A stretch of DNA of 41,035 bases from Actinomycetes bacterium (GTDB taxonomy: Bacteria; Actinomycetota; Actinomycetes; Prado026). Shown here piece after piece: positions 8,134 through 16,169 of the stretch (positions are counted from its first letter, which is position 1; every line of letters begins with the position of its first letter). The position numbers and the translations under genes were made by a program. The DNA lies in the NCBI GenBank assembly GCA_036510875.1, contig DATCDE010000141.1, forward strand, positions 1 to 41,035, given 5' to 3'. The notes under the pieces are model-generated. The model saw only the letters and a program-made list of their open reading frames with translations. It had not been told where the DNA came from and did not search any database.

Positions 8134-8997
8134 ATGGCTGAGCCAGCGATCCTGGTGAGCGCCTTGCACAAGGCCTACGGGGACACCTACGCGGTCGACG
8201 GCGTCGACCTGGCGATCGACCCCGGCGAGTGCTTCGCGCTGCTCGGCCCGAACGGCGCCGGCAAGACGACGACGGTCGAGATCCTGGAGGGGTACCGGCA
8301 CGCCGACGCTGGCACGGTGAGCGTGCTCGGGGAGGACCCGTCCCGTCCCACGCCGGGCTGGCGGGCCCGGATCGGCATCGTGCTGCAGTCCGCCGCCGAC
8401 CTCGCCGACCTCAGGGTGGACGAGGTCGTCCGGCACTTCTCGACGTACTACCCGAACCCCCGCGACTTCGACCAGGTGATCAGCGCGGTGGGGCTCACCG
8501 AGAAGCGCCGGTCGAAGGTGACCGACCTGTCCGGCGGCCAGCGCCGGCGCCTGGACGTCGCGCTGGGCATCATCGGCCGCCCCGAGCTGCTGTTCCTGGA
8601 CGAGCCGACCACCGGGTTCGACCCGGAGGCCCGGCGGGAGTTCTGGGACCTGATCGCCTCGCTGCGTGTCGACGGCGCGACCATCCTGCTGACCACGCAC
8701 TACCTCGAGGAGGCCGAACACCTGGCCGACCGGGTCGCCGTCATCGTCGACGGCCGTATCGCAGCTCTGGGCGACCCCGCCACCCTCGGCGGACGCCGCA
8801 CGGCGGAGGCGCTGGTCTCCTGGCGCGACGGCGAGCCGCGCGAGGCGCGGACCTCCGCGCCGACCCGGTTCGTCCAGGAGCTGGCGGCACAGTTCGGCGG
8901 CGAGATCCCCGAGCTCGCCGTCCGCCGACCCACCCTCGAGGACGTCTACCTGAAGCTGGTCGGCGCCCGGACGTCCGAGACCGACGAGGCGCCATGA
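8134..8997 (+). CDS. ABC transporter ATP-binding protein (DrrA/ABC-2 exporter type)
   Basis: This 287-residue nucleotide-binding subunit powers a two-gene exporter. It shows Walker A GPNGAGKT (38-45), the signature LSGGQRRRLDVAL (about 132-144), Walker B LLFLDEPTTGFDP (about 153-165) and the switch histidine in TTHYLEEAEHLADR. The C-terminal 70 residues (GRRTAEALVSWRDG onwards) are the regulatory tail common in DrrA-like multidrug or lipid exporter ATPases. The ATG at 8134 follows a full promoter and starts 12 residues before KAYGDTYAVDGV, as expected. Its TGA overlaps the permease ATG (ATGA), so the two are translationally coupled. The substrate cannot be predicted; related pairs export antibiotics, lipids or drugs. 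Confidence 0.92.
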   Translation: MAEPAILVSALHKAYGDTYAVDGVDLAIDPGECFALLGPNGAGKTTTVEILEGYRHADAGTVSVLGEDPSRPTPGWRARIGIVLQSAADLADLRVDEVVRHFSTYYPNPRDFDQVISAVGLTEKRRSKVTDLSGGQRRRLDVALGIIGRPELLFLDEPTTGFDPEARREFWDLIASLRVDGATILLTTHYLEEAEHLADRVAVIVDGRIAALGDPATLGGRRTAEALVSWRDGEPREARTSAPTRFVQELAAQFGGEIPELAVRRPTLEDVYLKLVGARTSETDEAP

Positions 8998-9812
8998 GCA
9001 CCACCACGCACCTGCCCGGCGCCGCCGCCATCGGCTGGCAGCGGTTCCTCATCGAGCTCAAGTCGTTCTTCCGTGGTCGCGAGACGGTGATCTTCACGTT
9101 CTCGTTCCCGATGCTCCTGCTGCTCGTGTTCGGCACGGTCTTCTCGGGCGTGGCCGACCCCAAGAGCGGGGTCACCTACAGCCAGTACTTCCTGGCCGGC
9201 ATGATCGCCTCCGGCCTGGTCTACAGCGGCTTCCAGCAGCTGGCCTTCGCCATCCCGATGGAGCGCGACGACGGCACCCTCAAGCGGCTGCGCGGCACCC
9301 CGATGCCGGCGGCGGCCTACTTCCTCGGGAAGTTCGGCGTCGTCCTGGTCGGCTACGTCGGTCAGGTCGTCCTGCTGCTGCTCATCGGGGCCGCGCTGTT
9401 CGACGTCAGCCCGCCGGCCACCGCCACTCAGTGGTTCACGCTGCTGTGGGTGAGCGCCCTCGGGCTGGTCGTGTGCGTGTCGCTCGGGATCGCGATGTCC
9501 GGCGCGGTCCGCAGCGCGCGGACGACGAACGCTGTGGTCACCCCGATCGTTCTGGTGCTGCAGTTCACGTCCGGCGTCTTCTTCGTGTTCTCCCAGCTGC
9601 CGCACTGGATGCAGGTGGCGTCCTCATTCTTCCCGCTCAAGTGGCTGTGCCAGGGGATGCGTTCGGTGTTCCTCCCCGAGTCCTTCGCCAACCAGGAGCC
9701 GGCCGGCAGCTGGGAGCTGGGGAAGGTGGCCGCCGTGCTGGCCGTGTGGGCCGTGGTCGGCGTCGCCCTCGCCCTGCGCGGCTTCCGCTGGCAGCGCCGG
9801 GAGGAGATCTGA
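8994..9812 (+). CDS. ABC-2 type transporter permease
   Basis: This 272-residue integral membrane partner of the upstream ATPase starts in the ATGA overlap. After a cytoplasmic start it shows about six hydrophobic segments: TVIFTFSFPMLLLLVFGTVF, YFLAGMIASGLVYSGFQQLA, FGVVLVGYVGQVVLLLLIGA, TLLWVSALGLVVCVSLGIAM, AVVTPIVLVLQFTSGVFFVF and, near the end, VAAVLAVWAVVGVALAL. The stretch MERDDGTLKRLRGTPMPAAAYFLGK is the coupling-helix region typical of the ABC-2 (DrrB-like) family. It ends in a basic tail (RGFRWQRREEI) facing the cytoplasm. One permease of this size dimerises to form the exporter. Confidence 0.9.
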   Translation: MSTTTHLPGAAAIGWQRFLIELKSFFRGRETVIFTFSFPMLLLLVFGTVFSGVADPKSGVTYSQYFLAGMIASGLVYSGFQQLAFAIPMERDDGTLKRLRGTPMPAAAYFLGKFGVVLVGYVGQVVLLLLIGAALFDVSPPATATQWFTLLWVSALGLVVCVSLGIAMSGAVRSARTTNAVVTPIVLVLQFTSGVFFVFSQLPHWMQVASSFFPLKWLCQGMRSVFLPESFANQEPAGSWELGKVAAVLAVWAVVGVALALRGFRWQRREEI

Positions 9813-9861
9813 CCGGACGTCGGCAGGTCGAACGACCGGTCCCCACCAGTCCGTCCGGGCC

Positions 9862-9867
9862 TACCCT
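9862..9867 (+). promoter_or_regulatory. Leaderless -10 box (TACCCT) for the small protein at 9874
   Basis: TACCCT is followed by GAGGTC and then the ATG at 9874, a six-base spacing typical of the leaderless starts here. Confidence 0.45.
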
Positions 9868-9873
9868 GAGGTC

Positions 9874-10251
9874 ATGAACAGCACCAAGAAGTGGGACGAG
9901 GAGCTCGTGGAGCGGGCCAAGACCGCCGCGCAGCAGGTCGTGCGCGACGCGCAGAGCGCCCTGGCCCACGGCCAGCAGGCGCTCGACGAGTGGCAGGTGC
10001 GCCGCGATGCCAGCCGGCTGCTCGCCGACCTCGGCGCCGCGTACTACGGCGAGCAGCGCAGCGGCGGTGAGCCGGGAGCGGTGCGGGCTGCGATGGAGCG
10101 GCTGGACGACCACGTCCAGCGCTACGGCTGGGTCGGGTTCCCGCCCGGCGTGATGCCGGCCGGCGAGCCGCCTGCAGCCGTGCACACGGTCGAGCGCGTG
10201 GTGGAGCCGGCCACCGAGCCGGCGACCGAGGAGCACCCCCCGGAGGACTGA
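9874..10251 (+). CDS. Small acidic, helix-rich protein of unknown function
   Basis: A 125-residue soluble protein. Residues 1-80 look helical and charged: KKWDEELVERAKTAAQQVV, then a Gln/Ala-rich segment and RDASRLLADLGAAYYGEQ, with heptad-like spacing that could form a coiled coil. A WVGFPPGVMP turn follows, and a low-complexity tail rich in Pro, Glu, Thr and Ala (VEPATEPATEEHPPED). There is no signal peptide or membrane segment. The ATG at 9874 lies six bases after TACCCT. Codon use looks normal, with G/C third positions. It ends seven bases before the convergent meaA stop. I do not recognise a characterised family; it resembles short actinobacterial proteins with no assigned role. Confidence 0.75.
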   Translation: MNSTKKWDEELVERAKTAAQQVVRDAQSALAHGQQALDEWQVRRDASRLLADLGAAYYGEQRSGGEPGAVRAAMERLDDHVQRYGWVGFPPGVMPAGEPPAAVHTVERVVEPATEPATEEHPPED

Positions 10252-10258
10252 GCGCGGG

Positions 10259-12265
10259 TCAGCGCCCGGCACCCTCGAGCAGCGGCCGGAGTCCGTGTGC
10301 CTGCCGGATTTGCTCGACGATGCGCCCCATGACCGCGGTGATGTCGAAGTCCTTCGGGGTGAACACCTCGGCCACGCCCTGCGCGGTGAGCTGCTCGGCG
10401 TCGGCGTCCGGGATGATGCCGCCCACGACCACCGCAACGTCCACGAGCCCCTCGGCCCGCAGCCCCTGGACGATCTCCGGGACCAGCTGCAGGTGCGAGC
10501 CGGACAGGATCGAGATCCCGACGCAGTGCACGTCCTCAGCGACCGCGGCCGCGACGATCTGCTCGGGGGTCAGCCGGATGCCCTGGTAGACCACCTCGAA
10601 TCCGGCGTCCCTGGCGCGTACCGCGATCTGCTCGGCCCCGTTCGAGTGCCCGTCCAGGCCGGGCTTGCCGACCAGCAGCCGCAGCTTCCCACCGAGCTCC
10701 TGCCCGGTGCGCCGCACCGCCTCCCGGACGGCGGCCAGCTCGTCGCTCGCCGTCGACATGCCCACGACGCCGGCCACCCCGGTGGGGGCCCGGTACTCCC
10801 CGAAGACCGAGCGCAGCGCGCCGGCCCACTCCCCCGTGGTGACGCCCGCCCTGGCACAGCGCAGGGTCGCCGCCATCAGGTTCTCGGTGCCCGCCGCGAC
10901 GGTGCCCAGCTCGGCCAGCGCGGCCGCCACCTCGTCGGCGTCCCGCGCCGCCCGCCAGGCCCGCACCGCGTCGACCGCGTGCTGCTCGACCGCCGGGTCG
11001 ACGGTCTGGATCGCGGCCTGCAGGTCCGCCGTGAGCGGGTTGGGCTCGGTCGAGGTGAACTGGTTGACCCCGACGACGACGTCCTGCCCGGACTCGATGC
11101 GGGCCCTCCGGGCGGCGTGCGCCGCGACCAGCCCGTGCTTCATGTAGCCGCTGTCGATGGCGACCACCGCGCCGCCCATCTGCTCCACCGTGGCCATCTC
11201 GGCCCGGGCGGCGACCACCAGCTCCGCGGTCTTGGTCCCCACGACGTGCGAGCCGGCGAACAGGTCGTCGTACTCCAGCAGGTCCGACTCGTAGGCCAGC
11301 ACCTGCTGCATGCGCAGCGACCACTGCTGGTCCCACGGACGGGGCAGGCCCAGCGCCTCGTTCCAGGCCGGCAGCTGGATCGCCCGCGCCCTGGCGTCCT
11401 TGCTCAGCGTGACCCCGAGCATCTCCAGCACGATCCGCTGCACGTTGTTCTCCGGCTGCGCCTCGGTCAGGCCGAGTGAGTTCACCTGGACGCCGTACCG
11501 GAACCGCCGCTGCTTCGCGTCGGTGACCCCGTAGCGCTCCTGGGTCAGCTCGTCCCACAGCACCACGAAGGCGCGCATCTTGCACAGCTCCTCGACGAAC
11601 CGCACCCCGGCGTTGACGAAGAACGAGATCCGCTCGACCACCTGGCCGAACCGCTCGGGCGGGACCTGACCGGAGTCGCGGACGGCGTCCAGCACCGCGG
11701 TCGCGGTCGACAGCGCGTAGGCGATCTCCTGGACCGTCGTGGCACCGGCCTCCTGCAGGTGGTAGCTGCAGATGTTGATCGGGTTCCACTTGGGCAGGTG
11801 GTTGACCGTGTACGCGATGAGGTCCGTGGTCAGCCGCATCGAGGGAGCGGGCGGGAACACGTAGGTGCCCCGCGACAGGTACTCCTTGATGATGTCGTTC
11901 TGGGTGGTGCCCTGCAGCACGGCGGGGTCGACGCCCTGCTCCTCGGCGGTGACCTGGTACAGCGCGAGCAGCCACATGGCGGTCGCGTTGATGGTCATCG
12001 ACGTGTTCATCTCGCCCAGCGGGATGCCGCCGAACAGCCCGCGCAGGTCGCCGAGGTGGCTGACCGGGACGCCGACCTTGCCGACCTCGCCACGGGCCAG
12101 CGCGTCGTCCGGGTCGTAGCCGGTCTGGGTGGGCAGGTCGAAGGCCACCGACAGCCCGGTCTGCCCCTTGGCCAGGTTGCGCCGGTACAGCGCGTTGGAC
12201 GCCGCCGGCGAGGAGTGCCCCGCGTACGTCCGCATCACCCACGGCCGGTCCCGGTCACCGCTCAT
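10259..12265 (-). CDS. meaA: Ethylmalonyl-CoA mutase-type (MeaA) adenosylcobalamin-dependent acyl-CoA mutase
   Basis: The 668-residue single chain has a TIM-barrel substrate domain (DRPWVMRTYAGHSS, KGQTGLSVAFDLPTQTGYDPD, GEMNTSMTINATAMWLLALY) and a C-terminal B12-binding domain. The base-off motif DxHxxG is visible in KPGLDGHSNGAEQIAVRARD. The segments RTYAGHSS and LPTQTGYDPDDAL are those I recall for Streptomyces MeaA, the ethylmalonyl-CoA mutase of the ethylmalonyl-CoA pathway (2-ethylmalonyl-CoA to methylsuccinyl-CoA), rather than the two-subunit methylmalonyl-CoA mutase. ATG 12265 is chosen because AGGGG lies eight bases upstream; a GTG at 12274 is in frame but overlaps that site. Its cofactor could be supplied by PduO at 16212. 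Isobutyryl-CoA mutase-like activity cannot be excluded. Confidence 0.88.
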   Translation of the reverse strand: MSGDRDRPWVMRTYAGHSSPAASNALYRRNLAKGQTGLSVAFDLPTQTGYDPDDALARGEVGKVGVPVSHLGDLRGLFGGIPLGEMNTSMTINATAMWLLALYQVTAEEQGVDPAVLQGTTQNDIIKEYLSRGTYVFPPAPSMRLTTDLIAYTVNHLPKWNPINICSYHLQEAGATTVQEIAYALSTATAVLDAVRDSGQVPPERFGQVVERISFFVNAGVRFVEELCKMRAFVVLWDELTQERYGVTDAKQRRFRYGVQVNSLGLTEAQPENNVQRIVLEMLGVTLSKDARARAIQLPAWNEALGLPRPWDQQWSLRMQQVLAYESDLLEYDDLFAGSHVVGTKTAELVVAARAEMATVEQMGGAVVAIDSGYMKHGLVAAHAARRARIESGQDVVVGVNQFTSTEPNPLTADLQAAIQTVDPAVEQHAVDAVRAWRAARDADEVAAALAELGTVAAGTENLMAATLRCARAGVTTGEWAGALRSVFGEYRAPTGVAGVVGMSTASDELAAVREAVRRTGQELGGKLRLLVGKPGLDGHSNGAEQIAVRARDAGFEVVYQGIRLTPEQIVAAAVAEDVHCVGISILSGSHLQLVPEIVQGLRAEGLVDVAVVVGGIIPDADAEQLTAQGVAEVFTPKDFDITAVMGRIVEQIRQAHGLRPLLEGAGR

Positions 12266-12299
12266 GGCGAGCACCCCTCACGTGTCGTCCCACCAGACG

Positions 12300-12305
12300 A
12301 GCCTA
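12300..12305 (-). promoter_or_regulatory. Candidate -10 box (TAGGCT) for meaA
   Basis: The minus strand reads TAGGCT about 34 bases before the meaA ATG, giving a leader of roughly 28 nt that contains the ribosome site. There is no cobalamin riboswitch, for which the leader is far too short. Confidence 0.35.
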
Positions 12306-12327
12306 CTGAGCGGTAACCGGCGTCGGG

Positions 12328-12666
12328 TCAGGCGGTGGCCGCCCCGCGGGCGGCGGCCTCCCGGTCGAGGTAGAGCACCCTGTGCAGCCGGGTGACCGCC
12401 AGCAGCCGCAGCAGCCGCGGCTGGGGGTCGACGAGGACGAGCCGTCCGCCCAGCCGGGCGCAGGTGCGATGCGTGGTGACCAGCAGCCCGAGCCCGACGG
12501 CGTCCACGACCTCGACCAGGGAGACGTCGGCCACGACGTCACCCGTGGGGCTGGCCGCCAGGACACAGCCCAGCGCGTCTCGGACCGACGCCACGGTCGA
12601 CACGTCCAGCCGCGTGGGCAGCCGGAGATCGACGCTCGGCGACGAACCCGCACCTACGTCCCGCAT
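12328..12666 (-). CDS. STAS-domain protein (anti-sigma-factor-antagonist-like) without the usual phospho-serine
   Basis: A 112-residue single STAS domain. A variable start is followed by VDLRLPTRLDVSTVASVRDAL, the strand VVADVSLVEVVDAVGLGLLV and RLGGRLVLVDPQPRLLRLLAVTRLHRVLYL. SpoIIAA-type proteins bind and inhibit anti-sigma kinases and are switched off by phosphorylation of a serine in the D-S-S-G loop. Here that loop is D55-A56-V57-G58, so neither serine is present. ATG 12666 is preferred because GGAGGGAGAGG ends two bases before it, with GGAGG nine bases from the ATG; an in-frame GTG at 12690 has no ribosome site. No anti-sigma kinase is nearby. It could act as a constitutive antagonist or in an unrelated STAS role. 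Confidence 0.8.
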   Translation of the reverse strand: MRDVGAGSSPSVDLRLPTRLDVSTVASVRDALGCVLAASPTGDVVADVSLVEVVDAVGLGLLVTTHRTCARLGGRLVLVDPQPRLLRLLAVTRLHRVLYLDREAAARGAATA

Positions 12667-12759
12667 GGCCTCTCCCTCCGGGGCGGCCACACGCCGAGCA
12701 ACCCGCGAGCCAGCGGGTTGCCGGGAGGGGAAGGGACCGCCACCGACGATGGTGCCGAC

Positions 12760-12765
12760 AGGCTA
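12760..12765 (-). promoter_or_regulatory. Candidate -10 box (TAGCCT) for the STAS gene
   Basis: TAGCCT on the minus strand would give a leader of about 85 nt carrying the strong ribosome site. It is the same hexamer as at other starts in this window. No clear -35. Confidence 0.3.
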
Positions 12766-12814
12766 GGGGCTGCTCAGGCCTCGGGGGGCGCGACACGCAG
12801 GGCGCGCGCGCCGC

Positions 12815-13669
12815 TCAGCCGCCGTACCGGTAGAAGCCCCGCCCGGTCTTGCGGCCGAGATCACCCGCGGCGACCATCCGCAGCATCGACTCCGGTGGGA
12901 GGAACTTGCTGTCCTGGGTCTCGCCGTAGATGTTGCGCGCGGCGTAGACCATGATGTCGACCCCGGTCAGGTCGGAGGTCTCCAGCGGCCCCATGGCGTG
13001 GCCGAAACCGAGCCGGCAGGCCACATCGAGGTCCTCGGCGCTGATCACACCGGACTCCACCAGCCGGGCCGCCTCCATGGCCAACGCCTTGTCGCGGTTG
13101 ACCACCACGCAGGTCTTGCCGACGGACTCGGCGAACGCCCTGGCCGTGGCCAGTGTCTCGTCGGAGGTCTTGTACCCGCGGACCAGCTCGACCAGGCGCA
13201 TCATCGGCACCGGAGAGAAGAAGTGGGTCCCGATGACCGACTCGGGGCGCCGGGTCACCGCCGCCACGGAGGTGATCGGGATGGCCGAGGTGTTCGTGGC
13301 CAGCACCGCATCGGGCCGACAGACCTCGTCGAGGACGGCGAACACCTCGTGCTTGACGTCGATGTGCTCGAACACCGCCTCGACCACGATGTCGGCGCTC
13401 GCGGCGGCCTCCTCCAGGTCGGTGGTCACCGTGATCCGCGCCAGTGCCGCGTCCGCGTCCTCGCGGGAGAGCTTGCCCTTCGCGACGAACCGGTCCACCG
13501 ACTCGGTGATCGACCGGACGCCCCGGTCCAGCTGCTCCTTCCCGACATCGCGCAGCCGGACCTCGTGACCGGCCTGAGCGGCCACCTGGGCGACACCCGA
13601 ACCCATGAGCCCGGCCCCGATGACTGCGACGGTCGACGTGAACGGCTCCTGATCTCTCGGCTGGCGCAC
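12815..13669 (-). CDS. 3-hydroxyacyl-CoA dehydrogenase family protein with a missing conserved segment
   Basis: The 284-residue single-copy dehydrogenase resembles 3-hydroxybutyryl-CoA dehydrogenase. The NAD site is VIGAGLMGSGVAQVAAQAG (16-34) with acidic D41 (VRLRDVG). The substrate loop is ATNTSAIPI (124-132), the catalytic H149 is in IGTHFFSPVPMMRLVEL and the C-terminal domain has GFGHAMGPLETSDLTGVD and LGRKTGRGFYRYGG. Relatives have roughly ten more residues after NRD, a segment of the type VAGFVTTRL linking the two domains and carrying an active-site position. Here D193 joins directly to KALAMEAARL. The gene is otherwise intact with normal codon use. GTG 13669 is chosen because GAAGGGA lies seven bases upstream. 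It may have altered or no activity. Confidence 0.82.
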   Translation of the reverse strand: MRQPRDQEPFTSTVAVIGAGLMGSGVAQVAAQAGHEVRLRDVGKEQLDRGVRSITESVDRFVAKGKLSREDADAALARITVTTDLEEAAASADIVVEAVFEHIDVKHEVFAVLDEVCRPDAVLATNTSAIPITSVAAVTRRPESVIGTHFFSPVPMMRLVELVRGYKTSDETLATARAFAESVGKTCVVVNRDKALAMEAARLVESGVISAEDLDVACRLGFGHAMGPLETSDLTGVDIMVYAARNIYGETQDSKFLPPESMLRMVAAGDLGRKTGRGFYRYGG

Positions 13670-13685
13670 CGTTGTCCCTTCGGCG

Positions 13686-13691
13686 ACCCTA
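13686..13691 (-). promoter_or_regulatory. Candidate -10 box (TAGGGT) for the dehydrogenase at 12815-13669
   Basis: The minus strand reads TAGGGT, about 16 bases before the GTG. The short leader still contains the GAAGGGA ribosome site. Confidence 0.35.
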
Positions 13692-13735
13692 GCGCTGGGG
13701 GTGCCGGGGGCAGCTGGGCGGTCCACACTGGTGGA

Positions 13736-14065
13736 GTGGCCAGCTGGGGCGCCTACACCTACGCCTTCGGGCCGTTGCTGGCGTTCGGCGGGCTGGGCCT
13801 GCTCATGCTGCTGCTGCGCTGGGCGTTCGGGCACGGTGGCTCGCTGGTCGAGCGGCCGGTGCGACCGGGTGACCCCTCGGACTACGGGCTGCTGGTCCCG
13901 GTGGCCGCCCCGGTCGACTACCCCGAGGGGGAGCGGCAGCGGCGCACCCTCGAGCGGGCCGGCCTGCGCGCGACGCTCGCCACGACCCGGTCCGGCCATC
14001 GGGTGCTGGTCTTCGCCGGGGACGAAGAGCGCGCCCGCGAGCTGTTGAAGCCGCCACCCCCCTGA
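13736..14065 (+). CDS. Small single-span membrane protein, conserved in actinobacteria
   Basis: A 109-residue protein with one N-terminal membrane helix (FGPLLAFGGLGLLMLLLRWAFG, about 11-32), then a soluble C-terminal domain. That domain has DYGLLVPVAAP, a helix RQRRTLERAGLRATL and a strand pair GHRVLVFAGDEERARELL. The alternating pattern resembles the DUF2007-like 'putative signal transducing' fold, a short ferredoxin-like domain, but this is a weak inference. GTG 13736 is chosen because GGTGG lies just before it and the protein then begins ASWGAYTYAFGP, as in actinobacterial relatives I recall. It has its own transcription unit, divergent from the dehydrogenase and 60 bp upstream of the AlkD-like gene. 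Function unknown. Confidence 0.7.
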   Translation: MASWGAYTYAFGPLLAFGGLGLLMLLLRWAFGHGGSLVERPVRPGDPSDYGLLVPVAAPVDYPEGERQRRTLERAGLRATLATTRSGHRVLVFAGDEERARELLKPPPP

Positions 14066-14125
14066 GCTCCGGTCGGTTGACCATGTTTGGCGTGCGGTCG
14101 AGTGCCCGATCGAGAGGACTCCCCA

Positions 14126-14875
14126 GTGAGCGAGCCAATCGCCTTCGCCGACGTGCTTGCGCTCGTACCCGCGATGGAGGAGCAGCTTCGTGCGGCCGGG
14201 ACGAAGGAACGTGCCGATCATGAGCAAGCCTACCTGAAGAGCTCGCTCGAGCACTTTGGCACATCGGTGCCCGCGATCCGGGCGGTGGCCGTCCGGCTGC
14301 ATCGCAGCCGCCCGGATCTGGAGCATGACGACGTCGTCCGGCTGGTCGAGGCGCTGTGGTCGGCACCCGTGCACGAACGTCGGATGCTGGCGGTGGAGGT
14401 GCTCGACCAGTTCGCCGGTCGCCTCTCCCCGGCCGACCTGGGTCTGGTCGAACGCCTGGTGCGGGAGTCGAGGACCTGGGCCTTGGTCGACGGGTTGGCT
14501 GCCGACGTCGCCGGCCGGATCGTTCTGGCGGCACCGGACGACGCCGTCGTCGGCGCGACGCTGGACCGATGGGCGGCCGACGACGACTTCTGGGTGCGTC
14601 GGGCCTCACTGCTCGCCGAGCTCAAGCTGCTGCGCGACGGTGGGGACTTCGCCCGGTTCGCTCGGCACGCTGACGCGATGCTCGGCGAGAAGGAGTTCTT
14701 CATTCGCAAGGCCATCGGCTGGGTGCTGCGGGAGACGGCACGGACCCGGCCCGACGAGGTCGTGGCGTGGCTGGAGCCGCGAGTGTCCCTGGCCTCCGGC
14801 GTGACCCTGCGCGAGGCCGTGAAGCCGCTCTCCGACGACCAGCGGGCGCGACTCGGGGTTCGTCGCCGTCCGTAG
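14126..14875 (+). CDS. DNA alkylation repair protein, AlkD-like HEAT-repeat glycosylase
   Basis: The 249-residue all-helical protein fits the AlkC/AlkD family of HEAT-like glycosylases, which remove positively charged alkylated bases such as 7-methylguanine without base flipping. The Bacillus AlkD catalytic set is visible: W118 and D122 in RTWALVDGLAADVAG (W-x3-D spacing) and an arginine in DDDFWVRRASLL (R158/R159). KEFFIRKAIGWVLRE is also a family signature. GTG 14126 is preferred because GAGAGGA lies seven bases upstream; the ATG at 14087 would add an unconserved 13-residue lead. Compared with its neighbours it has slightly more A/T third positions. It ends seven bases before the convergent murA stop. 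Confidence 0.85.
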   Translation: MSEPIAFADVLALVPAMEEQLRAAGTKERADHEQAYLKSSLEHFGTSVPAIRAVAVRLHRSRPDLEHDDVVRLVEALWSAPVHERRMLAVEVLDQFAGRLSPADLGLVERLVRESRTWALVDGLAADVAGRIVLAAPDDAVVGATLDRWAADDDFWVRRASLLAELKLLRDGGDFARFARHADAMLGEKEFFIRKAIGWVLRETARTRPDEVVAWLEPRVSLASGVTLREAVKPLSDDQRARLGVRRRP

Positions 14876-14882
14876 ACGCTGG

Positions 14883-16163
14883 TCAGCCTCCGGCAGCGAA
14901 CGGGTCAGGCTCGCGGGCCACGGTGGCGCCCAGGGTGCGCAGCTGGGCGTCGAAGTCGGGGTAGCCGCGGTCCAGGTGGTGCACCTCGCTCACCGTCGTC
15001 ACACCGTCGGCCACCAGCCCGGCGAGGACCAGCCCGGCCGCGGCCCGGATGTCGGTCGCCCGCACCGGCGCACCGGACAGCCGCTCCCTGCCCCGGACCA
15101 CGGCGTGGTGGCCGTCGGTGCGGATGTCGGCGCCCAACCGCTGCAGCTCGTCCACGAACACGAACCGCGCCTCGTAGACGTTCTCGGTGACCATGGCGGA
15201 GCCGTCCGCGACCGCGTTCAGCGCCAGCAGCATCGGCTGCAGGTCGGTCGGGAACCCGGGGTACGGCAGGGTGACGACGTCCACGGCGCTGGGACGCCGC
15301 TCGCAGGCCACCCGCACCCCGTCGTCCAGCCGGTCGATCTGCGCGCCGGTGCCGGCTAGCTTGTCGAGCACCATCTCCAGGTGCTCGGGGCGGGCGTTGC
15401 GGACCGTGACGTCCCCGCGGGTCATCACTGCCGCGATCAGCCAGGTGCCGACCACGATGCGGTCCGGCACGGAGGTGTGCTCGGCGGGGTGCAGCGCTGG
15501 CACGCCCTCCACCTCCAGGGTGGAGCTGCCCGCTCCACCGATGCGCGCCCCCATGGCCGTGAGCAGGTGGCACAGGTCGACGATCTCCGGCTCGCGGGCC
15601 GCGTTGTCGATCACTGTGGTACCCGTGGCCAGGACCGCGGCCATGAGCAGGTTCTCGGTGGCGCCGACGCTGGGGAAGTCCAGCCAGATCGGCGCCCCGA
15701 CCAGCCCGGCCGGCGCCTTGGCCACGATGTAGCCGTGCTCGGTCTCCACGGTCGCCCCGAGCCGCACCAGCCCGTCCACGTGCAGGTCCAGCGGCCGGAC
15801 CCCGATGGCGTCCCCCCCGGGGCGAGCGACGTCCGCCTGCCCGCAGCGGGCCACCAGCGGCCCGAGGACGCAGATGGAGGCCCGCATCCGGCGGACCAGG
15901 TCGTAGTCGGCCTGGTGCCCCAGCCGCTCCGGGACGTCGATGAACACGGTCGCGGCGGCCCGGTCGTGGGTGACGGTGCAGCCGAGCCGGCGCAGCAGCT
16001 CGGCCATGATCTCGACGTCGAGGATGTCGGGCACCTCGTGCAGGGTCGAGGTGCCCTGCGCCAGCAGGGTCGCAGCCATCAGCTTGAGCACGCTGTTCTT
16101 GGCCCCGCCGACCCTGATCTCGCCCGCGAGCCGCACTCCGCCCTCGACCCGCAACCGCTCCAC
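14883..16163 (-). CDS. murA: UDP-N-acetylglucosamine 1-carboxyvinyltransferase MurA (Asp-type, expected fosfomycin-insensitive)
   Basis: The 426-residue enzyme transfers enolpyruvate from PEP to UDP-GlcNAc, the first committed step of peptidoglycan synthesis in the cytosol. It has [16 protein letters not shown] with K22 and N23, the active-site loop [20 protein letters not shown] and the C-terminal [14 protein letters not shown]. The catalytic cysteine of E. coli MurA (C115, PGGC) is an aspartate here (D118, PGGD), as in mycobacteria and Chlamydia, where it gives natural fosfomycin resistance. GTG 16163 lies six bases after TACGCT, a leaderless arrangement, and gives the conserved start. Divergent from pduO across 48 bp, as in M. 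tuberculosis Rv1314c/Rv1315. Confidence 0.95.
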   Translation of the reverse strand: MERLRVEGGVRLAGEIRVGGAKNSVLKLMAATLLAQGTSTLHEVPDILDVEIMAELLRRLGCTVTHDRAAATVFIDVPERLGHQADYDLVRRMRASICVLGPLVARCGQADVARPGGDAIGVRPLDLHVDGLVRLGATVETEHGYIVAKAPAGLVGAPIWLDFPSVGATENLLMAAVLATGTTVIDNAAREPEIVDLCHLLTAMGARIGGAGSSTLEVEGVPALHPAEHTSVPDRIVVGTWLIAAVMTRGDVTVRNARPEHLEMVLDKLAGTGAQIDRLDDGVRVACERRPSAVDVVTLPYPGFPTDLQPMLLALNAVADGSAMVTENVYEARFVFVDELQRLGADIRTDGHHAVVRGRERLSGAPVRATDIRAAAGLVLAGLVADGVTTVSEVHHLDRGYPDFDAQLRTLGATVAREPDPFAAGG

Positions 16164-16169
16164 CTGGCC

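Noticed and set aside
12266-12327. Cobalamin riboswitch ahead of meaA
   Set aside because: The gap is only 62 bp and lacks the long conserved B12-box architecture.
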